A DNA stretch of 64,000 nt from Arcobacteraceae bacterium (GTDB lineage Bacteria; Campylobacterota; Campylobacteria; Campylobacterales; Arcobacteraceae): contig JAIOSF010000024.1 of the NCBI GenBank assembly GCA_021107755.1, forward strand, positions 1 through 64,000, in the 5' to 3' direction. Under the pieces are notes generated by a model. It did no database searches, had not been told where the DNA came from, and saw nothing but the letters and a program-made list of their open reading frames with translations. The stretch's first letter is position 1. The number at the start of each line of letters is the position of its first letter. This document shows positions 7,258 to 16,905 of this stretch, piece by piece. The translations under genes and the position numbers were made by a program.

Positions 7258-9195
7258 ATGAATAAGAAAATAAAATCTCTCTCTAGTAAAATAGTTTTTT
7301 TAATTGCAGCAGTAACTTTAGTTTCAATCTTACTTATTTTTTATGTTTTTGAAAAAATAAACAAAGAAGCGTTCTATAATGTTGAGATGGAAAAAGCACA
7401 GTTAGTATTAAGTACTATTGAACCTCTTATTGCGGTAAATATTTATCTAAACCTGAATGATAGAATTGATCAATTAACCAAACAACTTATTGCAAATCCA
7501 AATATTTTAGCTGTTAAAGTACTACAAGACAATACTCTTATAAATGAACAGAAATCAGAAGAATTTGAAACCAATATTGATGATTCTTTTATTGTTGAAC
7601 ATGCTATTTTTCAGCCAAACTCTAAAAAAGAGATAGGGAGTTTAGTTCTTACTTATTCCAATAAAAACTACAAAGAACTCATCAATAGGTATACAACACT
7701 ATTGATTAAACTACTGTTTTTATTTGCAATATTTTTCTTGGTTTTTAGTTTATATGTAAAAAAACTTCTCTCACCTTTACGACAAATAGCAAGGCTATTA
7801 AAAAGTTACTCTCCAGATAAAAATATCAATATTCCATTTGATCATCAAAACAATGAGATAGGATTTATCTCAAATGCACTTAATAATATGCAACATAGTA
7901 TAGTTCAATACTCTAAGCAACAACAAGATATCAATAAATATCTTGAAGAGAAAGTAGATGAAAAGACTCAAGAGTTACAAAAGCAACTCTATACAAATGC
8001 ACTAACAGGTCTACCTAATAGACGAAGTCTTCTTCGTGATATTAATAATTATAACGATGGTGCTTTATTGGTAGTTAATATTGATGATTTTAAAGAGATT
8101 AATGACTTCTTTGGACAAGCAGTAGGAGATCGTGTTCTTATATCTTTTTCAAAAAAATTATCTAATATAATTACAAAAAAGTCTAATATTACACTTATAC
8201 ATATTTCTGGTGATGAATTTGCCTTGTTTTTTGCAAAAAAACCCTCTAAAGATCAGTTTGTAGAGTTCACAACAACACTTCTTGAAAAAGTTGAAAAAAT
8301 GATTTTTTATCATGAAAATAATGAATTAACTTTACGGGTAACTATTGGTGGTGCTTATCAAATTCAAGAAGCTTTAGAAAAAGCAGATATTGCTTTAAAA
8401 TCAGCAAAAAAACAGGGGAAAGATTTTTTACTTTATGATGAAACTTTAAATGTTGAACAACAATATAAAAACAATATGGAGTGGACAAAAAAAATCAACT
8501 TAGCTATTGAAAATGATAAAATAAGTGCTTTTTTTCAACCTATATTTGATAATAAAACAAATAAACTCGTAAGTGCTGAATGTTTAATTCGTTTAATTGA
8601 TGACGATAGTAACATTATAACTCCATATCACTTTTTAACTATTGCAAAAAAAAGTAAGCTTTACTCTAAACTAACAAAGATAATGATTCAAAAAAGTTGT
8701 CAATACTTTGAACATTTAGATTGTGATTTTTCTATTAACTTATCGGTTGAAGATATACTCGATATTGAGATTACTGAATATATCTCACATAATATAAAAA
8801 AATACAATGTAAGTAAAAAAATTATATTTGAACTTTTAGAAACAGAAGGTATTGAAAACTATGAAGAGGTTTCTTCTTTTATTAATGAGATGAAATCCTT
8901 AGGGTGTAGAATTGCAATTGATGATTTTGGTTCGGGATACTCAAACTTTGAATACCTACTTCAACTAAATATTGACTATATTAAAATAGATGGTTCATTA
9001 ATAAAAAATCTTGATACAGATAGAAATGCCCAAATTATTGTTGAAACAATTGTTAGTTTTGCTAAAAAACTTGATATTTTAGTTATAGCAGAATATGTTC
9101 ATAATGAAGCTATTTATGCAAAAGTAAAAGAGTTAAATATTGATCGTTCACAAGGTTTTTTTCTTGCAGAGCCTAAAAATGCTATCACTTTATAA
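7258..9195 (+). CDS. Membrane GGDEF/EAL protein (c-di-GMP turnover)
   Basis: A 645-residue protein: a transmembrane helix (about 11-30), a periplasmic sensor of roughly 115 residues, a second helix (about 148-168), a HAMP-like linker and coiled coil, then GGDEF (about 250-400) and EAL (about 415-640) domains. The cyclase signature reads SGDEF (317-321), a variant often still active. The EAL signature reads ECL (441-443), while IDDFGSGYSN and DYIKIDGS are intact; the usual AEGVE motif is AEYVH. Both activities are therefore possible but the phosphodiesterase half is the more questionable. The topology matches YfiN, and the YfiR-like gene lies directly upstream. Confidence 0.9.
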   Translation: MNKKIKSLSSKIVFLIAAVTLVSILLIFYVFEKINKEAFYNVEMEKAQLVLSTIEPLIAVNIYLNLNDRIDQLTKQLIANPNILAVKVLQDNTLINEQKSEEFETNIDDSFIVEHAIFQPNSKKEIGSLVLTYSNKNYKELINRYTTLLIKLLFLFAIFFLVFSLYVKKLLSPLRQIARLLKSYSPDKNINIPFDHQNNEIGFISNALNNMQHSIVQYSKQQQDINKYLEEKVDEKTQELQKQLYTNALTGLPNRRSLLRDINNYNDGALLVVNIDDFKEINDFFGQAVGDRVLISFSKKLSNIITKKSNITLIHISGDEFALFFAKKPSKDQFVEFTTTLLEKVEKMIFYHENNELTLRVTIGGAYQIQEALEKADIALKSAKKQGKDFLLYDETLNVEQQYKNNMEWTKKINLAIENDKISAFFQPIFDNKTNKLVSAECLIRLIDDDSNIITPYHFLTIAKKSKLYSKLTKIMIQKSCQYFEHLDCDFSINLSVEDILDIEITEYISHNIKKYNVSKKIIFELLETEGIENYEEVSSFINEMKSLGCRIAIDDFGSGYSNFEYLLQLNIDYIKIDGSLIKNLDTDRNAQIIVETIVSFAKKLDILVIAEYVHNEAIYAKVKELNIDRSQGFFLAEPKNAITL

Positions 9196-9306
9196 GCAGT
9201 TTTGTATTGGTATAGAATCATACTAATAAATATACCTACTTCAAAATATTAAGCTACCTATACCTTCACTTTAGCTATAATCCAAAAAATCAACAAAAAG
9301 AGAACT

Positions 9307-11025
9307 ATGTTTTTACCTACAACAAAAGAAGAGATGAACCAGCTTGGTTGGTCTACCTGTGATGTAATACTTATAAGTGGAGATGCTTATATAGATAGCC
9401 CATTTATTGGTGTTGCTGTTGTGGGGAGAATGTTAGAAAAACTTGGATACAAAGTTGGTATCATAGGTCAACCTGATATAAATAGTGATACAGATATAAA
9501 AAGACTTGGGGAGCCCAGACTCTATTGGGGGGTTAGTGGTGGAAGTATTGACTCAATGGTTGCAAACTACACTGCAACGAAAAAATTTCGAAATACTGAT
9601 GATTATACCCCTGGTGGAAAAAATACAAAAAGACCTGACCGTGCTGTTTTAATATATACAAACTTAATACGAAGATATTTTAAAAATACTGTACCTATTG
9701 TTCTAGGAGGTATAGAAGCTAGTTTACGAAGAGTTACACACTATGACTACTGGCAAAATAAACTCAAAAAACCAATTTTATTTGATAGTAAAGCAGATAT
9801 TATCATCTATGGTATGGGTGAAATTGCTTTAAGAGAACTCACAATTGCACTTGATAGTGGTAAAGAGTACAAAAATATACGAGGTATCTGTTATATAGCA
9901 AAAGAGGCAGTTGAAGATTATCATCAACTCCCTAGTTTTGATGAGTGCTTACAAGACAAAGAAAAATATATAGACCTCTTTGATCTTTTTTATGACAATA
10001 ATGACCCTATTAGTGCCAAAGGACTTTGTCAAAAAGTAGATACAAGATATGCTATACAAAATCCACCTTGTGACTATCTCAATGAAAAAGAGATGGACGA
10101 AGTATCCGCCCTACCCTTTACTCGAGAATTACACCCATATCATAGAACAGATGGAAAAGTAAAGTGTCTTGAAACTATCAAGTTTTCTATACAAACACAC
10201 CATGGCTGTTGGGGAGAATGTAACTTTTGTGCTATTGGTGTACATCAAGGTAGAACCATAAGAACAAGAAGTGAAGACTCTATAGTTAATGAAGTAAAGG
10301 AATTTAAAGAATACAAAGATTTTAAAGGTATCATCTCAGACCTTGGAGGTCCAACTGCAAATATGTATGGGTATGAATGTGACAAAAAACTCAAACTTGG
10401 AACTTGTGACCATCAAAGATGTGTAGACTCTCAACACTTGTGTAACTCTATGAAACCAAACCATGCCAGAGTTATCAATATGAACAAAAAGATACGGCAA
10501 ATGGATGGAGTAAAAAAAGCTTTTGTCTCTTCTGGTATTCGCTATGACCTTATCACTGAAGATAAAGCGTTTGGATATGATTATCTAAAGTCACTTGTAA
10601 ACCATCATATCTCGGGGCAAATGAAAGTTGCTCCTGAACATACAGAGCAACATGTCCTAGACCTCATGGGAAAACCTGGGAAACAGACACTTATAGACTT
10701 TAAAAAACTCTATGATAAACTTAACCGCGAAGCTGGAAAAAAACAGTTTTTAACATACTATCTCATTGCAGCTCATCCTGGTTGTGAAGAGAAAGATATG
10801 CATGAACTCAAACGCTTTACAACGCAAGAATTGAAAATGAATCCAGAACAAGCTCAAGTATTTACCCCCACTCCTGGGACCTATTCTGCTGTGATGTATT
10901 ATACAGAGATGGATCCCATTAGTAGAAAAAAAATATTTGTTGAAAAAGACACTCATAAAAAAGAGAAACAAAAAGAGATAGTAGTTTCTAAAAATACTAA
11001 GTTTAAAAGAAACTTTTCAAGTTAG
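9307..11025 (+). CDS. YgiQ-family radical SAM protein
   Basis: A 572-residue protein of the YgiQ (UPF0313) family. A B12-binding-like N-terminal part (about 20-290) precedes a radical SAM core with the iron-sulfur motif C301-x3-C305-x2-C308 in HHGCWGECNFC. Family landmarks include GGIEASLRRVTHYDYW, SDLGGPTANMYG, VAPEHTE and the C-terminal FTPTPGTYSAVMYYT. These enzymes generate a 5'-deoxyadenosyl radical from S-adenosylmethionine, but the substrate of YgiQ is unknown. The gene is full length and stands between two signalling genes with no obvious operon link. The -10-like box GCTATAATCC lies about 30 bp before the ATG. Confidence 0.93.
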   Translation: MFLPTTKEEMNQLGWSTCDVILISGDAYIDSPFIGVAVVGRMLEKLGYKVGIIGQPDINSDTDIKRLGEPRLYWGVSGGSIDSMVANYTATKKFRNTDDYTPGGKNTKRPDRAVLIYTNLIRRYFKNTVPIVLGGIEASLRRVTHYDYWQNKLKKPILFDSKADIIIYGMGEIALRELTIALDSGKEYKNIRGICYIAKEAVEDYHQLPSFDECLQDKEKYIDLFDLFYDNNDPISAKGLCQKVDTRYAIQNPPCDYLNEKEMDEVSALPFTRELHPYHRTDGKVKCLETIKFSIQTHHGCWGECNFCAIGVHQGRTIRTRSEDSIVNEVKEFKEYKDFKGIISDLGGPTANMYGYECDKKLKLGTCDHQRCVDSQHLCNSMKPNHARVINMNKKIRQMDGVKKAFVSSGIRYDLITEDKAFGYDYLKSLVNHHISGQMKVAPEHTEQHVLDLMGKPGKQTLIDFKKLYDKLNREAGKKQFLTYYLIAAHPGCEEKDMHELKRFTTQELKMNPEQAQVFTPTPGTYSAVMYYTEMDPISRKKIFVEKDTHKKEKQKEIVVSKNTKFKRNFSS

Positions 11026-11042
11026 TAATTGTAAAATATAAT

Positions 11043-14000
11043 ATGAAACATTATAAATTACTTTTATTGACTATTCTTTGTATCACATCTCTTTTTGCAG
11101 AATCAAATCAAAAAATCTCACTACAACTTTTATGGAAGCATCAATTTGAATTTGCTGGGTTTTATATGGCAAAAGAGAAAGGTTTTTATAAAGATTTAGG
11201 ACTAGATGTAGTGTTCAAAGAATATCAGATTGGCTCAAACATCTCACAAGATGTAATTTCTGGGAAAGCAGACTTTGGAGTTGGTTATTCAGGAATCATT
11301 TTAGATAAACTTAATGGAGATGATATAAAGCTCTTAAATGCTATATATCAATCCTCCCCACATGTTTTAGTAAGCTTGCAATCATCTAATATAAAATCAA
11401 TAAAAGATTTTAAAGGTAAGAAAATATCTATGACAAATAGTCATAGTAAAACAGCCAATATTAAAAGTATGATTTATTCACAAAAAATCTCATTAGATGA
11501 TATGAGAATAGAAAAGTTTTCCTATGGTATTGACGCATTACTGGACAAAAAAACTGATCTTCAATCTGTATACTTATCTAATGAAATTTTTAAACTTCAA
11601 AAAAAAAAGATAGCTTATAAAATATGGGATCCAAAAGATTATGGCTTTAGTTTTTATGATAATATTCTTTTTACATCCACAAAACTTATTGCTAAAAATC
11701 CAAAACTTGTAAAAGATTTTCAAAAAGCATCTTTAATGGGGTGGGAATATGCTTTTAATAATATTGATGAAACAATAGAACTAATTCTTAAAAAATATAA
11801 CACACTAAATAAAACAAAAGAAGCTTTAACTTATGAAGCAAATGAACTAAAAAAGCTTGCTTATTATGAGACAAAAACTCTGGGGAAAATAGAAGAATCT
11901 AAAATACAAAGAATAATTGATATATATAATCTTATGGGACTTGTACAAAACACAATACCTATCACAGAATTTATATATAATCCAAATCAAAAGAAAATAA
12001 TTTTAACTAATGAAGAAAAAAAATATTTAAAATCAAATCCTACTATTACAGTACACAACGAAACAGATTGGGCACCTTTTAATTATAATGAAAATAATGA
12101 ACCAAAAGGCTTTTCAATAGACTATATGAATTTATTAGCTGAAAAAACCAATCTAGAAGTTAAATATATTACAGGAACAGATTGGTCAAAATTTATCCAA
12201 ATGATAAAAAATAAAAAACTTGATGTGATGCTTAATATTATACAATCTAAAAAAAGAGAAAAGTTTATAGACTTCACATCATCTTATGAACAAATAAAAC
12301 AGTCACTCTTTACAAATCTTGATAATATTAAAAGTTTAAAAGACCTTAGTGGAAAAACTATAGCCTTACCAAAAGATTTTTATATTATTGAATATATAGA
12401 GGAACACTATCCTGATATAAAAATCCAAACTCATAAAAATATACAAGAGTGTATTTATGCAGTGATTGAAAAAAGAGCAGATGCACTTATAGAAAATTTT
12501 ACAGTTGTAAATTATATATTACAAAAATATAATCTCTCTATAAAAAATGTTAAATTAAATCTTGGAGAAGAGTTTGATTTTGAGATGAGGATTGGAGTGG
12601 TAAAAAACAATCCACTATTAAAAAATATTTTACAAAAAGCTATGAATAGTATTACTCAAGAGGAGATAAATGCTATTAAAAACAAGTGGTCAATAACTAA
12701 CAATACAATTAATAAAAGCAAACTCAATCTTACAAGACTTGAAATAGAACATTTAAAAAATAAAGAAACTATCACTATGTGTATAGATCCAAATTGGATG
12801 CCTTTTGAAAAATTTGAAAAAGGAGAATATATAGGGATAACTGCTGATTACTTTAAAATATTTGAACAAAATCTTGGAAAAAAAATAAAAGTAATAACAA
12901 CCAAAACTTGGAATCAATCTTTAGAGTTTTCCAAGTCAAGAAAATGCGATCTTCTCTCTCTAACTATGGAAACACCTACAAGAAAAAAATACTTGAATTT
13001 CACCACACCCTATTTAAAAGTTCCTTTAGTAGTAGCAACTCGATTAGATGTGACATTTATTAATGATATTAAAGCACTTGAGCATAAACCTATTGGTATT
13101 CCAAAAGGATATGCTTATGCAGAGCTATTAAAAATAAAGTATCCATTTTTAAATATTGTAGAAGTTGAAAACCTTAATGATGGACTTGAAAAAGTGAGAA
13201 AAGGAAACCTTTTTGGATATATTGGAACTTTAGCTTCTGTGGGATATATGTTTCAAACACAATATACAGGAGAATTGAAAATTGCTGGTAAATTTGATGA
13301 GACATGGGAGCTAGGAATTGGTGTAAGAAACGATGATGCAATACTGCTTAATATCATGGAAAAAGTTATTCAAAGTATTGATAATGCACAGAGTCAAACT
13401 ATTCTTAGTAAATGGTTAGCAATAAAATATGAGAAAAAAGTCGATTATACCTTGCTATGGCAGATTTTAGTTGCTATATTGATTATTGCTTTTTTTATAA
13501 TTTATAGACAGGTTATCTTAAATAATGTAAATAAAAACTTGCAAAAAATAGTAGATGATAAGACTAAAGAATTACAACTACTTAATGAAACTCTTGAAAA
13601 TAAAGTAGAACAAAGAACACAGGAATTAAATGTCTCTAAAATGAAAATAAAAGAATCTTATAATGAAATAAAACATATTTTAGACTCAACTATGGAGTGT
13701 GTTTTTATTTTTGAAAATGGGTATTGTATAGATGTAAATGATGAAACTGTACGATTATTTGGTTATCCTGATAAAAATACAATGTTAGGAAAAAAAGCTA
13801 CAGAATTTGTTGCAAATAACTCTGTAGTAACTGTTGCAAATAATATCCAAAATAACTATACCAAAGCTTATGAGATAGAGATGAAAAGATATGATGGAAC
13901 AACTTTTCCAGGTTTTGTAAAAGGGAGTAGCTTTACAAGAAGAGATAAGCTTGTAAGAGTTACCACTGCATTAGATTTAACAGAATTAAAATCTAAAGAG

Positions 14001-14729
14001 TCCCTATTAATACAACAATCAAAAATGGCTGCATTAGGAGAGATGATAGCAAATATTTCACATCAGTGGAGACAACCATTAAGTATTATTACTACTGTTG
14101 CTAGTGGAATAAAACTCAAACTAGAATATAATGTCTTTAATAAAGAAGATGAGATAAAAAACTTAGATATTCTTATCAATTCAGCAACTTATTTATCAAC
14201 TACTATTGATGATTTTAAAAATTTTATAAATCCAAAAAAAATAAATAAAAAATTTAATATAAAAACAATTATAAATAAAACAATTGAAATGTTTGGTAAA
14301 AATTTTTCAAGTCATGGTATTGATATTATTACAAATATTAAAGATACAGAAACTATTGGAAACGAAAATGAATTGCTACAAGTAATTATCAATATCCTTA
14401 ATAACTCAAAAGATGTTTTAACCTCACAAAAATTAGATAAAAAACTTATTTTTATAGATATTGATACTCTTGATGAAAATATTATAATCAGCATAAAAGA
14501 CAATGGAGGTGGGATAAATAATGCTATTTTATCACAAATATTTGATGCTTATTTTACTACTAAACATAAAAGTATAGGTACAGGAATTGGTCTTTATATG
14601 AGTTATCAAATAATTAAAAATAGTTTCAATGGAAGTATCATTGCTTCAAACGAAAAATTTAATTATGAGAACAATATATATTATGGAGCAAAATTTACTA
14701 TCTCTTTACCTATAAACAATAAGGTTTAA
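11043..14729 (+). CDS. Large sensor histidine kinase with NMT1 and two SBP3-type ligand domains
   Basis: A 1228-residue membrane kinase. After a signal peptide (1-20) come an NMT1/THI5-like domain (about 25-240), two family 3 solute-binding domains (about 340-560 and 575-800), a transmembrane helix near residue 810, a coiled coil, a PAS domain (about 880-980) and the kinase core. The H-box is SHQWRQPLS, and the ATPase carries an N-box (NNSKDV), DNGGGI and GTGIGLYMSY. Three periplasmic binding domains in one receptor suggest it senses small solutes, such as amino acids or a pyrimidine-like compound. No response regulator gene is adjacent, so its partner lies elsewhere. The gene starts 17 bp after ygiQ. 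Confidence 0.9.
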   Translation: MKHYKLLLLTILCITSLFAESNQKISLQLLWKHQFEFAGFYMAKEKGFYKDLGLDVVFKEYQIGSNISQDVISGKADFGVGYSGIILDKLNGDDIKLLNAIYQSSPHVLVSLQSSNIKSIKDFKGKKISMTNSHSKTANIKSMIYSQKISLDDMRIEKFSYGIDALLDKKTDLQSVYLSNEIFKLQKKKIAYKIWDPKDYGFSFYDNILFTSTKLIAKNPKLVKDFQKASLMGWEYAFNNIDETIELILKKYNTLNKTKEALTYEANELKKLAYYETKTLGKIEESKIQRIIDIYNLMGLVQNTIPITEFIYNPNQKKIILTNEEKKYLKSNPTITVHNETDWAPFNYNENNEPKGFSIDYMNLLAEKTNLEVKYITGTDWSKFIQMIKNKKLDVMLNIIQSKKREKFIDFTSSYEQIKQSLFTNLDNIKSLKDLSGKTIALPKDFYIIEYIEEHYPDIKIQTHKNIQECIYAVIEKRADALIENFTVVNYILQKYNLSIKNVKLNLGEEFDFEMRIGVVKNNPLLKNILQKAMNSITQEEINAIKNKWSITNNTINKSKLNLTRLEIEHLKNKETITMCIDPNWMPFEKFEKGEYIGITADYFKIFEQNLGKKIKVITTKTWNQSLEFSKSRKCDLLSLTMETPTRKKYLNFTTPYLKVPLVVATRLDVTFINDIKALEHKPIGIPKGYAYAELLKIKYPFLNIVEVENLNDGLEKVRKGNLFGYIGTLASVGYMFQTQYTGELKIAGKFDETWELGIGVRNDDAILLNIMEKVIQSIDNAQSQTILSKWLAIKYEKKVDYTLLWQILVAILIIAFFIIYRQVILNNVNKNLQKIVDDKTKELQLLNETLENKVEQRTQELNVSKMKIKESYNEIKHILDSTMECVFIFENGYCIDVNDETVRLFGYPDKNTMLGKKATEFVANNSVVTVANNIQNNYTKAYEIEMKRYDGTTFPGFVKGSSFTRRDKLVRVTTALDLTELKSKESLLIQQSKMAALGEMIANISHQWRQPLSIITTVASGIKLKLEYNVFNKEDEIKNLDILINSATYLSTTIDDFKNFINPKKINKKFNIKTIINKTIEMFGKNFSSHGIDIITNIKDTETIGNENELLQVIINILNNSKDVLTSQKLDKKLIFIDIDTLDENIIISIKDNGGGINNAILSQIFDAYFTTKHKSIGTGIGLYMSYQIIKNSFNGSIIASNEKFNYENNIYYGAKFTISLPINNKV

Positions 14730-14786
14730 CCATATTTTTACTCCAACTATATTAAAATAGCAAAAAATTAAATTATAGGATGATAA

Positions 14787-15704
14787 ATGTTATATACATG
14801 TGGACATAAAATACCAGATAGTGATAGTATAATTGGTGCAATTGCTATGGCTTATTTACAAGAAAAACTAGGAAAACAAACAAAAGCTGTAAGACAAGGT
14901 GATATTAATCCAGAAACTGCATATATTTTAGAAAAATTTAATTTAGAAACTCCAGAACTTAAAACTTCATTTGCAGGATGTGACCTTTTTATGGTTGATT
15001 ATAACAACTATACAGAGGGTCCTGATGATTTAAAAGAGGCAAATCTAGTTGGAATTGCAGATCACCATAAACTAGGTGGTTTAGTAACTGCAGGTCCTCT
15101 TGATGTATGGATTCGAGCTGTTGGTTGTTCAAATACAGTTATTAAAGAGATGTTTGACTACTATGAAATTGAAATCCCTAAAGATATTGCTGGGGCTATG
15201 ATGTGTGCTATTTTAAGTGATACAGTGATTTTTAAATCTCCAACTTGTACAAAAGTAGATACAAGAATTTGTAAAGAGTTAGCAGATATTGCTGCTATTG
15301 AAGACTTTAAAGCAATCGGTATGGAGATGTTTAAAGTTAAGTCACAAGTGGAAGGAGTTCCTACACGAGAACTTGTAAAAAGAGACTATAAAAACTTTGA
15401 TATGTATGGACACAAAGTTGGAGTTGGGCAGCTTGAAGTTGTAGACTTATCAATCTTTGATGAGATAAAAGATGATCTAATAGCTGATATTGAAGCTTTA
15501 AGAGTAGAAGATGATAATGATACAGTTTTATTGGTATTAACTGATATTATAGCTATGGGTTCTCAAATTCTTGTAGCTACAAAATCTCCTGAAGTTATAG
15601 AGAAAGCGTGGGATGTGAAAATTGAAAATAATCAATTTTGGCTCAAAGGTTGTTTAAGTAGAAAAAAACAGATTATCCCATTTTTAGAACCAGCATTTAA
15701 GTAA
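14787..15704 (+). CDS. ppaC: Manganese-dependent inorganic pyrophosphatase (family II)
   Basis: A 305-residue DHH-family phosphoesterase that hydrolyses pyrophosphate to two phosphates in the cytoplasm. Metal ligands are visible: H7 with D11 and D13 in CGHKIPDSDSI, D71 in VDYNN, and the DHH motif D92-H93-H94. The C-terminal substrate loop GCLSRKKQIIPFLEP is also typical. Length is normal for the family without CBS insertions. The gene is 4 bp upstream of an ATP-sulfurylase-like gene, whose reaction releases pyrophosphate. Co-transcription therefore makes biochemical sense. The usual VDHN motif reads VDYN, but the aspartate is kept. Confidence 0.95.
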   Translation: MLYTCGHKIPDSDSIIGAIAMAYLQEKLGKQTKAVRQGDINPETAYILEKFNLETPELKTSFAGCDLFMVDYNNYTEGPDDLKEANLVGIADHHKLGGLVTAGPLDVWIRAVGCSNTVIKEMFDYYEIEIPKDIAGAMMCAILSDTVIFKSPTCTKVDTRICKELADIAAIEDFKAIGMEMFKVKSQVEGVPTRELVKRDYKNFDMYGHKVGVGQLEVVDLSIFDEIKDDLIADIEALRVEDDNDTVLLVLTDIIAMGSQILVATKSPEVIEKAWDVKIENNQFWLKGCLSRKKQIIPFLEPAFK

Positions 15705-15708
15705 CATT

Positions 15709-16896
15709 ATGGAAACTCCAAATAAACTACTTTATATTGATAGAGAAGCTGTAGCAACACTTGCTATGGCTAGAGATGGGTTACTACAACCTGTTACTAA
15801 ATTAATGAATAAACAAGAATCTGAAGAGGTAAATAAAACAGGTTTTTATAAAGACTCTATTTTCCCTTTCTCTTTTATCCTTTCACCTGCTGGAAAAAGA
15901 AACAATGCTGTCCTAAAAAATGCCAAAGAAGGGGATACACTTACTTTAATATGTGAAAATAAAGAGTGTGGTACACTGATTGTAGACTCAGTATTTGAGA
16001 TAAATAAAGATGAACGAATCCAAAAGATTTATGGTACAAATAATCCAGAACACCCTGGTGTGAAAGATACCTATAAAAGATTAGGAAACTTAGCAGTTTG
16101 CGGTGAATATACAGTAGAGTTTGATGATATTAAAAATAATATTAAAAAAATAAACAAAACTATTACTAACCTTGAAGCAAAGAATGTTTCCTCTATAATT
16201 TTATCAGGAAAACCATTTCATAGAGTTCATGAAAGACTTATTAGAACTGCATTGGTTAAATGTGACTTATTAATTATATTCTTACAAAAGCCATATCATG
16301 ATGATGGAAGATTAAGTTATAAAGTAAGATATGAAACACTAAAGTATTTCTTAGATAATTTTATACCAAAAGATAGAGTGATACTTTTACCACTTGAAAA
16401 TACATATATATTTGGTGGACTAAATGAACTGACTCTAAATTCAATCGTATCAAAAAATTATGGAGCAACAAAGCTTATCATAGGTCAAAACCATGCAGGT
16501 CTTGGTGCATATTGGGATCATAATGAATTTATATCTATAGTTGATACACTTGAAACTCTTAATATAAAAATAGAGATTATGAGTGAATTTGTATATTGTG
16601 ATAAATGTACAACACTTGTTAGTACAAATGCTTGTCCTCACGGTAGTCATCATCATGTAAAATACCACAATGAGTCAATCATGGAGCTTTTTAGACTAGG
16701 GATTATCCCTCCTGCTATTTTGATGAGAAAAGAGGTTTCAGCTATTATTTTAAGTGAGCTTTACCCATCAAGAAAAGCAACATTGAAAAAAATTTATCAA
16801 AATCTATCAACATCATCGGGAGTTATAGATGAATTTAAATGTGAAGACTTCTATGACGGGTTAATGCACCTTTATCAAACATCATCTTTAACATAA
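15709..16896 (+). CDS. ATP sulfurylase (sulfate adenylyltransferase)-like protein
   Basis: A 395-residue protein with the layout of Sat/Met3-type ATP sulfurylase. The PUA-like N-terminal part begins near NKLLYIDREAVATLAMARDG. The nucleotidyl-transferase HxxH motif is H171-RV-H174 in GKPFHRVHE. The later loop IIGQNHAGLGAYWD matches the family's GRDHAG motif, and the zinc-type cluster is C297-x2-C300-x8-C309-PHG. ATP sulfurylase makes adenosine 5'-phosphosulfate and pyrophosphate from ATP and sulfate. The usual QxRNP sequence before the HxxH is replaced by SGKPF, so substrate binding may be altered. It sits 4 bp after ppaC, and no other sulfate-assimilation gene is in the window. Confidence 0.75.
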   Translation: METPNKLLYIDREAVATLAMARDGLLQPVTKLMNKQESEEVNKTGFYKDSIFPFSFILSPAGKRNNAVLKNAKEGDTLTLICENKECGTLIVDSVFEINKDERIQKIYGTNNPEHPGVKDTYKRLGNLAVCGEYTVEFDDIKNNIKKINKTITNLEAKNVSSIILSGKPFHRVHERLIRTALVKCDLLIIFLQKPYHDDGRLSYKVRYETLKYFLDNFIPKDRVILLPLENTYIFGGLNELTLNSIVSKNYGATKLIIGQNHAGLGAYWDHNEFISIVDTLETLNIKIEIMSEFVYCDKCTTLVSTNACPHGSHHHVKYHNESIMELFRLGIIPPAILMRKEVSAIILSELYPSRKATLKKIYQNLSTSSGVIDEFKCEDFYDGLMHLYQTSSLT

Positions 16897-16905
16897 TCTT
16901 TTTTT

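Noticed and set aside
9196-9306. Riboswitch or attenuator before the ygiQ-like gene
   Set aside because: Only a -10-like box was seen; there is no stable conserved stem set in the 111 bp.
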